Source: Chloroflexota bacterium
GTDB lineage: Bacteria > Chloroflexota > Dormibacteria > Dormibacterales > Dormibacteraceae
Direction of reading: 5' to 3'
DNA length: 61,565 nucleotides
Assembly: GCA_005889135.1 (NCBI GenBank)
Contig: VBEK01000121.1
Coordinates: 1 to 61,565 of the forward strand
This document shows positions 55,528-61,565 of this stretch, piece after piece. The translations under genes and the position numbers were made by a program. Below the pieces are notes generated by a model. The model saw only the letters and a program-made list of their open reading frames with translations. It was not told where the DNA came from and made no database searches. The stretch's first letter is position 1. The number at the start of each line of letters is the position of its first letter.

Positions 55528-56406
55528 GTGCCGTCGGTTGTGGTCGTGGGCAGCGTCAACATGGACCTGGCCGTCCAGGTCGAGCAGCTTCCGCGACCTG
55601 GGGACACGGTGCTGGGCGAGCGGCTCCTCACCATTCCCGGCGGCAAGGGCGCGAACCAGGCGGTGGCGGCGGCGCGGCTGGGGGCGACCGCGCGCATGAT
55701 CGGTCGCGTGGGCCGTGACGCGTTCGGCCACGAGCTGGTCGCGGGCCTGCGCGAGGACGGAGTCGACGTGTCGGGGATCGGGTTCGACCCCGGCGAGCCC
55801 AGCGGCGTGGCGCTGATCGTGGTCGAGAAGGGCGGCCAGAACACGGTCACCGTGGCGCCTGGCGCAAACGCACGGCTGGGCGCGGACGAGGTGGCGCGGC
55901 TGCGGGCGGTGCTCCGACGCAGAGACGTCGTGGTCACGCAGCTCGAGATCCCGCTCGAGACGGTGCTGGCTGTGATCGCCTGCGCGCACGAGTTGGGAGC
56001 GCGCGTGGTCTTGAACGCGGCGCCGAGCGGGGCGCTCACGGGCCGTCCTTTGCCTGACGTGGACGTGCTCGTGGTCAACGAGCGCGAGGCCGACGACCTC
56101 GGCGGCCCGGCACGCCTGGGCGCGGCGAAAGCCCTCGTGGTGACGCTGGGCGCGGAGGGCTCGGTCCTCTACGAAGGCCACCGCGAGACTCGCGTCGACC
56201 CGCGCCGCGTCGAGGCCGTCGATGCGACCGCGGCGGGCGACGCATTCGTCGGTGCGCTGGCCCTGGCGCTGGCGCGAGGCGACAGCCTGGTCGACGCGGT
56301 GCGCCTGGGCAACGCCGCCGGTGCTGCCACAGCGACGAAGTTTGGCGCTCGCCCCTCCCTGCCGACGGCCGGCGACCTGAAGCGCCTCTTCGGAGTCACC
56401 GCTTGA
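55528..56406 (+). CDS. rbsK: Ribokinase (PfkB family)
   Basis: A 292-residue PfkB-family carbohydrate kinase, most likely phosphorylating ribose at C5. The N-terminal signature is GSVNMDLAVQVEQLPRPGDT, with GGKGANQAVAAARLG near residue 37; the C-terminal catalytic motif is DATAAGDAFVGALALAL, with anion-hole GAGD-type Asp. Start GTG. Followed by nucleoside hydrolase (TTGA overlap), so ribose released from nucleosides can be funnelled to ribose 5-phosphate. The PfkB signature does not by itself exclude another sugar. Confidence 0.92.
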   Translation: MPSVVVVGSVNMDLAVQVEQLPRPGDTVLGERLLTIPGGKGANQAVAAARLGATARMIGRVGRDAFGHELVAGLREDGVDVSGIGFDPGEPSGVALIVVEKGGQNTVTVAPGANARLGADEVARLRAVLRRRDVVVTQLEIPLETVLAVIACAHELGARVVLNAAPSGALTGRPLPDVDVLVVNEREADDLGGPARLGAAKALVVTLGAEGSVLYEGHRETRVDPRRVEAVDATAAGDAFVGALALALARGDSLVDAVRLGNAAGAATATKFGARPSLPTAGDLKRLFGVTA

Positions 56407-57344
56407 CCAGGCGGATCATCCTCGACTGCGACCCGGGCCACGACGACGCGATGGCGATCCTGCTCGCGCACGGCACGCCGGAGGTCTCGCTGGCGGCGAT
56501 CACCACGGTGGCGGGGAACCATCCCCTCGCGCTGACGACGCTCAACGCCTTGCGCGTGTGCACGCTCGCGGGCATCCACGACGTGCCCGTGGCCGCGGGC
56601 TGCGCTGCGCCGCTGGTCCGGCCGCTCTTCACGGCCGAGGACATCCACGGCAAGGGCGGGCTCGAGGGCCACGAGTGGGGTGAGCCGTCGGTGCGCCCGG
56701 TGCCGGAGCACGCGGTCGACGTGATCGTCGACATCGTGATGTCAGCGCCAGGCGAGATCACTCTCGTGCCTATCGGGCCGCTGACGAACATCGCCATGGC
56801 CGTGCGGAAGGAGCCGCGGATCGCCGAGCGCGTGCGCGAGGTCGTGCTGATGGGCGGCTCGTTCACCGGCGGCAACGTGACGCCCGCCGCGGAGTTCAAC
56901 GTCTACGTCGACCCGGAGGCCGCGGCGATCGTGTTCGGCGCGGGCTGGCCGCTGACCATGCTCGGGCTCGAGGTCACGCGCAAGGCCGCCGCGGACGAGG
57001 AGGTGTTCCGCCGCGTCTCCGCCCTCGACTCCCCAGTCGCGCGAGCGGTCGTGGGCATGCTGAGGTTCTATCAGCGGCAGCAGATGAGCGCGGTCGGGGT
57101 GAGCGCGCCGCCTGTGCACGACCCGTGCGCCATCGCGCAGGTGGCGCGACCCGAGCTGATCCCGTGCCGAGAGGCGCACGTCGAGATCGAGCTCGACGGC
57201 CGCCTGACGACGGGCATGACGGTGGTGGACTTCCGGCGCCGAGGTGGGGTTCAGCCCAACGCGACGGTGGGCGTCGACCTCGACCTGCCCGGCTTCTGGG
57301 ACCTCTTCATCGGCGCCTTGAGATCCATCTCGGGAGTCGTGTAG
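56403..57344 (+). CDS. Inosine/uridine-preferring nucleoside hydrolase
   Basis: A 313-residue ribonucleoside hydrolase that cleaves the N-glycosidic bond to give base and ribose. The calcium/ribose-binding N-terminal motif is DCDPGHDDAMAILL, and VLMGGSFTGGNVTPAAEFNVYVDPEA with Asn and Asp ligands follows; the C-terminal HDPCAIAQV holds the catalytic-side His/Asp. Start TTG overlaps the ribokinase stop by 4 nt (TTGA). The order ribokinase-nucleoside hydrolase beside an ECF transporter argues for uptake and breakdown of nucleosides. Purine versus pyrimidine preference is not visible. Confidence 0.93.
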   Translation: MTRRIILDCDPGHDDAMAILLAHGTPEVSLAAITTVAGNHPLALTTLNALRVCTLAGIHDVPVAAGCAAPLVRPLFTAEDIHGKGGLEGHEWGEPSVRPVPEHAVDVIVDIVMSAPGEITLVPIGPLTNIAMAVRKEPRIAERVREVVLMGGSFTGGNVTPAAEFNVYVDPEAAAIVFGAGWPLTMLGLEVTRKAAADEEVFRRVSALDSPVARAVVGMLRFYQRQQMSAVGVSAPPVHDPCAIAQVARPELIPCREAHVEIELDGRLTTGMTVVDFRRRGGVQPNATVGVDLDLPGFWDLFIGALRSISGVV

Positions 57345-57346
57345 CG

Positions 57347-58345
57347 GTGCGCAAGGTGGACGCTTTCGCGCACATCCTGCCGCGCGGCTACCTCGACAAG
57401 CTGGAGAGGCACCTCGAGACGTCGCTCGCCGGCGAGCAGCTGCGCTACTACCGCGAGGGCGTCTTCAGATTCAGCGACGCGCTGACCGACCTCGACGCGC
57501 GCTGGCGGGCGATCGAGCCGCTCAGCGATTACACGCAGGTGCTGGTGCTTGCCGTGCCTCCTATTGAGGAGGTCGGTGCGCCAGAGGTCGCGGCGGACTT
57601 CGCGCGGCTGGCCAACGACGAGATGGCGGAGCTTGTTGTCAAGCATCGCGACCGGTTCGTCGGGTTCGCGGCCGCACTGCCGCTCAACGACGTCGAGGCG
57701 TCCCTGCGCGAGATGGATCGCGCGTGCCGCGATCTGGGTGCGCTGGGAGTCCAGGTGTTCAGCAACGTGCAGGGCGTCCCGCTCGACGATCCTCGGTTCG
57801 AGCCGTTGTTCACGCAGGTCGAGGAGCTCGAGCGGACGGTATGGCTGCACCCCACGCGGAGCGCGACGTTCGCCGATTACCCGAGCGAGCGGAGGTCTGA
57901 CTACGGGCTGTGGTGGTCGCTCGGATGGCCCTACGAGACAGCCGCGGCTCTCGCCCGCCTCGTCTACTCGGGCGTGGTCGAGCGGCATCCGCGCCTGCGG
58001 GTCATCGCGCACCACGGGGCCGGCATGGTCCCCCACTTCTCGGCGCGATTGGGCATGGGCCCGGGATTCCGCCAGGTGAAGGACGACCTGCCGCGTCCTC
58101 CCCTCGAGTACTTCAAGCGCTTCTACGCCGACACCGCCCTGTTCGGCGCGCCGCACGCCGTGCGGTGCGTCCTCGATTTCTTCGGGCCTGACCATGTGCT
58201 GTTCGGGACCGACATGCCGCTCGGTCCCCCCGAATCCGTCGAGGCGACGATCAAGGACGTCGACTCGTGTGACCTCGTCGAGAGCGACCGGGCGGCCGTC
58301 TACGCGGGAAACGCGATCAGGTTGTTGGGGATCAGCTTGGCTTAA
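57347..58345 (+). CDS. Amidohydrolase 2 / ACMSD-family protein
   Basis: A 332-residue TIM-barrel protein of the ACMSD family, whose members are metal-dependent decarboxylases or hydrolases. It lacks the first His of the usual N-terminal HxH: the sequence is KVDAFAHILPRG. Later ligands are present: the His of VWLHPTRSA, His-His in VIAHHGAGMVPHF and Asp in LFGTDMPLG. It follows the nucleoside hydrolase by 2 nt, GTG start. Members without the first His occur, but activity cannot be presumed. A role in degrading the released base or a related ring compound is a guess. Confidence 0.82.
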   Translation: MRKVDAFAHILPRGYLDKLERHLETSLAGEQLRYYREGVFRFSDALTDLDARWRAIEPLSDYTQVLVLAVPPIEEVGAPEVAADFARLANDEMAELVVKHRDRFVGFAAALPLNDVEASLREMDRACRDLGALGVQVFSNVQGVPLDDPRFEPLFTQVEELERTVWLHPTRSATFADYPSERRSDYGLWWSLGWPYETAAALARLVYSGVVERHPRLRVIAHHGAGMVPHFSARLGMGPGFRQVKDDLPRPPLEYFKRFYADTALFGAPHAVRCVLDFFGPDHVLFGTDMPLGPPESVEATIKDVDSCDLVESDRAAVYAGNAIRLLGISLA

Positions 58346-58412
58346 GGCGCCGGGTCAAATGAACTCTGGACATGCCCTCAGATCACGCCTACCATCCGGC
58401 CAAACGACCCTG

Positions 58413-58805
58413 ATGGCGACGATCGACGACATGCTCGAGGCCGCGCGGCGCAACCTGGTCCGGCTGACGCCTGAGCAGGCCTTCGTGGAGCAGGCGGAAG
58501 GCGCCGTGGTGGTCGACACCAGGACGCTCGAGCAGCGCCGGCGTGGAGGCGACATCCCGAACGCGCTTGTGGTCGACCGGACCGTGCTGGAATGGCGGCT
58601 CGACCCTACCTCCCCGAATCGGATCCCGCAGGCCGTCGACCACGCCGTCCGCGTGATCGTGATCTGCGCCGAGGGCTACTCCTCGAGCCTGGCCGCGGCC
58701 TCGCTGCAGGGACTCGGTCTCTTCAACGCCACCGATGTGATCGGCGGCTTCAGCGCCTGGCACGCGGCCGGGCTGCCGGTCGTACCCGCTGAGGATTTGA
58801 TCTAG
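58413..58805 (+). CDS. Rhodanese-domain protein
   Basis: A 130-residue single-domain rhodanese. The active Cys is in VIVICAEGYSSSLAAASLQ near residue 90 (persulfide carrier; loop CAEGYSS), with family segments AVVVDTRTLEQRRRGGDIPN and NATDVIGGFSAWHAAGLPV. It probably transfers sulfur or acts as a sulfur-based sensor. ATG 58413 is preferred; an ATG at 58359 in frame would add 18 polar residues. Its stop is 2 bp from the 3' end of convergent tRNA-Thr. Confidence 0.88.
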   Translation: MATIDDMLEAARRNLVRLTPEQAFVEQAEGAVVVDTRTLEQRRRGGDIPNALVVDRTVLEWRLDPTSPNRIPQAVDHAVRVIVICAEGYSSSLAAASLQGLGLFNATDVIGGFSAWHAAGLPVVPAEDLI

Positions 58806-58806
58806 C

Positions 58807-58882
58807 TGGAGCCCACGCCCGGATTCGAACCGGGGACCTTCTCCTTACCAAGGAGATGCTCTGCCGCCTGAGCTACGTGGGC
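58807..58882 (-). tRNA. tRNA-Thr (anticodon GGT)
   Basis: A 76-nt cloverleaf on the minus strand: acceptor GCCCACG/CGTGGGC with discriminator T and encoded CCA, D arm GCTC...GAGC, anticodon arm TCTCC-TTGGTAA-GGAGA with anticodon GGT (threonine, ACC codons), variable loop AGGTC, and T arm CCCGG-TTCGAAT-CCGGG. Read downstream of mtrB on the same strand, with the TTTGCGCAAA repeats between them. Confidence 0.97.
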
Positions 58883-58916
58883 GGGACTTTCCGTCCGATT
58901 CTATCGGCTGCGGATT

Positions 58917-58989
58917 GGTGCCCTTTGCGCAAAACGAACCTATCGAGGCCGCCGAAAGGTGCTCTTTGCGCAAAGCGTACGTATTCGAG
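58917..58989. repeat. 41-bp-period repeat with TTTGCGCAAA palindrome (two units)
   Basis: GGTGCYCTTTGCGCAAARCG begins at 58917 and again at 58958, a 41-bp period. The palindrome TTTGCGCAAA is at 58924-58933 and 58965-58974; the flanks (AC-TAT-CGAG) are also shared. The pair lies between mtrB and tRNA-Thr. Confidence 0.75.
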
Positions 58990-58996
58990 CGCCCGC

Positions 58997-59227
58997 TCAG
59001 ACCCCTGAGGCCACCTTCCCCACGTCGGTCATGATCTCGGCCTTGCCCCGGATCTTGATCGCCGCCGTCAGCTCGGTGAACTGCGCCACCAGCACCTCGC
59101 CCGCGTCGAGCCGCTCCGAGTGGTGCGAGCGTGTGTCCTTGCCCCGCGTCAGGCCCATGATCACGACCCCATCCTCCAGCGCCTTGACCACGATGTAGCG
59201 TCCGCTAGCCTCTTCGTCCTCGGTCAC
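58997..59227 (-). CDS. mtrB: Tryptophan RNA-binding attenuation protein (TRAP/MtrB)
   Basis: A 76-residue protein that aligns without gaps to Bacillus TRAP over its core: [20 protein letters not shown], then [20 protein letters not shown], then [11 protein letters not shown]. The tryptophan pocket residues GLTRG and AQFTE are conserved. Of the three RNA-contact residues (Lys37, Lys56, Arg58 in Bacillus) two are identical (IKIRG) and the first is Arg (SERLD). TRAP forms an 11-mer ring that binds (G/U)AG repeats in trp leader RNA when tryptophan is plentiful. GTG 59227 overlaps the dnaE 3' end by 23 nt. No trp gene or obvious target is nearby. Confidence 0.9.
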   Translation of the reverse strand: MTEDEEASGRYIVVKALEDGVVIMGLTRGKDTRSHHSERLDAGEVLVAQFTELTAAIKIRGKAEIMTDVGKVASGV

Positions 59228-61565
59228 CGTTCCCTCTTCCGTGACCGTTGCCGTTGGCCTGCGCCTTCGGCCGCACGGTCTCCAGTCGGGTGGCCGCCTG
59301 CCCCACCAGGTCGTCGATCTCGGCGATCAGCGCCGGACCGGCGAGGACATGATAGCGATCAGCGTTAACCACCACTTCACGGCTCCCCACGACGACGTGG
59401 AGCACGACTTCGTCAGCTCCGGGATGTCGCGCCAGCACCGACTCCAGCCGTTCTGCCAGCCCGGCGTCGCCCGACGGAATGCGCACGTGCACCAGCTGCC
59501 TGCGCGCGACCGGCACGCAGTCCGGGTCGTCCCACAGCCACGCCATGTCGGCCACGACCGACGCGCTCTCGACCTCGCCCTCCATCTCGGGCTCGACCGG
59601 CGCGCCGGCGCTGCCGGTCGCACGCGTGCTTCCCGCCCGGGCATCCACCTTGCCCTGCACGACCACGACTTTGTCCGGCTCGAACAGCAGTCGCACCTGC
59701 TCGAACACGCGCGGGAAGAGCACTACGTCGACCGACCCGGTGAGGTCCTCGAGCGTGGCGTAGGCCATGATCTGGCCCTTGCGCGTGACCACGCGCCGGA
59801 CCTCGCGCACCAGCCCGGCGACGCGCACCTCGGTGTCCTGCAGCGCGCTCGTCACCTCCACGGCCTGAGTGTCGGCGAGCCTTGCGAGCTCGGCCGAGAT
59901 GCGGCGCAGCGGGTGGTCGCTCAGATACAGCCCGAGCAACTCCTTTTCGAGGCGCAGCTTCTCGTCGCCGGGCATCGGCGCCACGTCGATGGTCAGCCCG
60001 TAGTCGTCGGCCTCGGCCTCCGGCGAGCCGACCATGTCCAGCAGCGAGGTCTGGCCCGACTCGCGGTCGCGCCGCGCGCGCTCAGCGCGCGAGACCGCGT
60101 GGTCGAGCGCCGCGATCAACCGCGCCCTCTCGCCCAGCGAGTCGCACGCCCCCGACTGCACGAGCGCCTCGAGCACCCGCCTGTTGACGTCCTGGATCGC
60201 CGACGTGCGCTCGCACAGGTCCTCCAGCGACTTGAACGGCCCGTCCGCATCCCGCATCGCGACGATGCTCTCCACCGCGTGGCGTCCGACGTTCTTGATC
60301 GCGGCCAGGCCGAAGCGGATCTGCCCCTCACCCCGACCTTCTACACCTGACGCCGGAGAGGGGGAATTTGTCATCGAAAAGTCCACGCTCGACTGGTTGA
60401 TGTCCGGCGCCAGGACGTCGATGCGGCGCAGCCGGCAGTCGACGATCGCGGTCGCGACGCGCTCCGCGCTTCCCTCCATGTGAATCAACAACGCGGTCAT
60501 GTACTCCAGCGGGTAGTTCGCCTTCAGGTAAGCGGTCTGGTAGGCGATCACGCCGTAAGCCGCGGAGTGGGCGCGGTTGAAGCCGTACTCCGCGAACTTG
60601 GCGATGCCGTCGAACAGCGCCTCCGCCGTCGGCTTCGCGATCTCCCGCTCCACCGCACCGTCGATGAACTTGGTCCGCAGCTTCGCCATCTTGGCCTTGT
60701 CCTTCTTGCCCATGGCGGCGCGAAGGATGTCGGCCTCGCTCAGCGAGAAGCCCGCGATCTCACGGGCGGCCATCATGACCTGCTCCTGGTAGATCATCAC
60801 GCCGTACGTGTCGCGGAGGATCGGCTCCAGCCGCTCGTGCATGTACTCGATCGGCTCGCGGCCCTGCTTGCGCGCGATGAAGGCCGGGATGTTCACCATC
60901 GGTCCCGGCCGGAACAGGGCGACGGCGGCCGATACGTCCTCGAAGCCCTGCGGCCGCATGTCCATCAGCATCCGGCGCATCCCCGCGCCTTCGAGCTGGA
61001 ACACGCCGTGCGTGTCCGCGTTGGCCAGCAGCTCGAACGTCCTGGCGTCGTCGAACGGGATCTTCTCGATGTCGATCTCGACCCCGCGCCGCTCTTTGAT
61101 CAGGCGCAGGGAGGTGGCGATGATGTCGAGGTTCTGCAGGCCGAGGAAGTCGATCTTCAGCAGGCCGATGTCGCCGACCGCCTTCATGTCGTACTGCGTG
61201 ATCACCGCTTCCCGGCCGGGTCCGTACTGCAGGGGCGTGTAGCGCACCAGCGGCTCGGGCGCGATGACCACGCCGGCGGCGTGGGTGCTGACGTTGCGCG
61301 ACACGCCCTCGAGCGTCTTGGCCACGTCCACGAGCCGCCTCGCCTCGTCGCTCGACTCATAGGCCTCGCGGAACTCCTGCGATTCTTTGATCGTGTCCTC
61401 GAGCGTCTTCGAGCGGCCCTGCCAGACCGGCACGAGCTTGGCCAGCCGGTCGGTGTCGCGCAGCGGCACCTCGAGCACGCGGCCGACGTCGCGGATCGCG
61501 GCCTTCGAGGCCATGGTCGTGAAGGTGATGATCTGGGCCACCCTGTCAGCGCCGTACTTCTCGGA
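59205..61565 (-). CDS. dnaE: DNA polymerase III alpha subunit, C-terminal part (runs off the window)
   Basis: The last 786 codons of replicative DnaE; the PHP and palm N-terminal parts lie beyond the right edge. Present are [13 protein letters not shown]-type palm sequence, [13 protein letters not shown], the fingers segment [40 protein letters not shown] and [20 protein letters not shown]. These are followed by the helix-hairpin-helix region, an OB fold ([20 protein letters not shown]) and a Gly/Arg/Asn-rich tail. A REP-like sequence (60323-60366) adds about 14 residues, [15 protein letters not shown], in frame between SSVDFSMT and [13 protein letters not shown]. The stop overlaps mtrB. Confidence 0.96.
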   Translation of the reverse strand, partial: SEKYGADRVAQIITFTTMASKAAIRDVGRVLEVPLRDTDRLAKLVPVWQGRSKTLEDTIKESQEFREAYESSDEARRLVDVAKTLEGVSRNVSTHAAGVVIAPEPLVRYTPLQYGPGREAVITQYDMKAVGDIGLLKIDFLGLQNLDIIATSLRLIKERRGVEIDIEKIPFDDARTFELLANADTHGVFQLEGAGMRRMLMDMRPQGFEDVSAAVALFRPGPMVNIPAFIARKQGREPIEYMHERLEPILRDTYGVMIYQEQVMMAAREIAGFSLSEADILRAAMGKKDKAKMAKLRTKFIDGAVEREIAKPTAEALFDGIAKFAEYGFNRAHSAAYGVIAYQTAYLKANYPLEYMTALLIHMEGSAERVATAIVDCRLRRIDVLAPDINQSSVDFSMTNSPSPASGVEGRGEGQIRFGLAAIKNVGRHAVESIVAMRDADGPFKSLEDLCERTSAIQDVNRRVLEALVQSGACDSLGERARLIAALDHAVSRAERARRDRESGQTSLLDMVGSPEAEADDYGLTIDVAPMPGDEKLRLEKELLGLYLSDHPLRRISAELARLADTQAVEVTSALQDTEVRVAGLVREVRRVVTRKGQIMAYATLEDLTGSVDVVLFPRVFEQVRLLFEPDKVVVVQGKVDARAGSTRATGSAGAPVEPEMEGEVESASVVADMAWLWDDPDCVPVARRQLVHVRIPSGDAGLAERLESVLARHPGADEVVLHVVVGSREVVVNADRYHVLAGPALIAEIDDLVGQAATRLETVRPKAQANGNGHGRGNGDRGRRG
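60323..60366 (-). repeat. REP-like repeat inserted in frame within dnaE
   Basis: Minus strand: CCCCCTCTCC...GGTCGGGGTGAGGG, the same ends as the repeat at 21491-21535. It is translated as [15 protein letters not shown]. Where other DnaE proteins have only a few residues between the same conserved blocks, this copy adds roughly 13-15, without breaking the frame. Confidence 0.65.

Noticed and set aside
58883-59000. A (G/U)AG-repeat target for the TRAP protein near its own gene
   Set aside because: I could not find 9-11 regularly spaced (G/U)AG triplets; GAG is common by chance in this GC-rich sequence, so no site is claimed.
60323-60366. An intein or other large insertion in dnaE
   Set aside because: The extra sequence is only about 14 codons and has the sequence of a REP-like repeat, with none of the intein motifs.
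1-61565. Prophage, integrative element or insertion sequence
   Set aside because: No transposase, integrase or phage structural genes are visible, and gene content and base composition look uniform across the window.

Overview
This window is 61.6 kb of dense, high-GC bacterial chromosome with almost no non-coding DNA and no insertion sequence, prophage or CRISPR array. GTG and TTG starts are common, and neighbouring genes often overlap by 4 nt (ATGA, GTGA or TTGA). Many first genes carry a TANNNT -10 element only 6-11 nt before the start codon, which suggests leaderless mRNAs. Together with Flp-type pilins, a menaquinone-type methyltransferase, an ECF transporter and a TRAP-like protein, this points to a high-GC Terrabacteria-type organism (Chloroflexota, Dormibacterota or Actinomycetota affinity). 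The sequence does not settle the phylum.

Layout. 1-5.3 kb (minus): two MFS exporters, uvrA and two hot-dog thioesterases. 5.2-6.4 kb (plus): a small membrane protein and a TetR regulator behind two TnnAACnnGTTnnA operators. 6.4-17 kb (mostly minus): uvrB, moeA, a MacB-like ABC transporter, cutA, a PAP2 phosphatase, mutM and polA. 17-21.5 kb: BFN nuclease, MgtC, DegV, an MBL hydrolase, an SCP2 protein, a lipoprotein and a DksA/TraR zinc-finger protein. 21.5-28.5 kb: aldehyde dehydrogenase, enoyl-CoA hydratase, rsgA, a secreted protein, a two-subunit CoA-transferase and aroC. 28.5-33.1 kb (plus): HAD phosphatase and a three-subunit molybdenum hydroxylase whose FAD subunit has the four-cysteine insert of 4-hydroxybenzoyl-CoA reductase. 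33.1-37.2 kb: two Flp pilins, KDPG aldolase, TetR, a HepS-like small protein, a YjbQ-polyprenyl diphosphate synthase fusion and menG. 37.2-40 kb (minus): thiolase and two enoyl-CoA hydratases. 40.1-42.9 kb: moaA and xseAB. 42.9-49.7 kb: a transporter-HEAT-cNMP protein, HtpX, a GT2 glycosyltransferase, a Wzx-like flippase and a DLH-family hydrolase. 49.7-52.3 kb (minus): a stand-alone 5S rRNA with its terminator, rpsU, an HtrA protease and a membrane-anchored sigma-region-4 regulator. 52.4-58.8 kb: ECF transporter divergent from ribokinase, nucleoside hydrolase, an amidohydrolase and a rhodanese. 58.8-61.6 kb (minus): tRNA-Thr, TRAP-like mtrB and the 3' part of dnaE.

How the genes fit together. 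DNA repair and replication genes (uvrA, uvrB, mutM, polA, xseAB, dnaE) are scattered. MoeA and MoaA supply the cofactor needed by the molybdenum hydroxylase. The hydratases, thiolase, CoA-transferase, thioesterases and SCP2 protein indicate acyl-CoA catabolism. The isoprenoid fusion, the HepS-like protein and MenG form a menaquinone side-chain module.

The most striking unexplained structure is a repeat family. Three intergenic clusters (about 14.2, 33.5 and 41.25 kb) each contain exactly three copies of GATAGTCGCGACTA at an exact 42-bp period, nine identical 14-mers in all. A second, unrelated palindrome (TTTGCGCAAA) occurs twice at a 41-bp period beside tRNA-Thr and mtrB.
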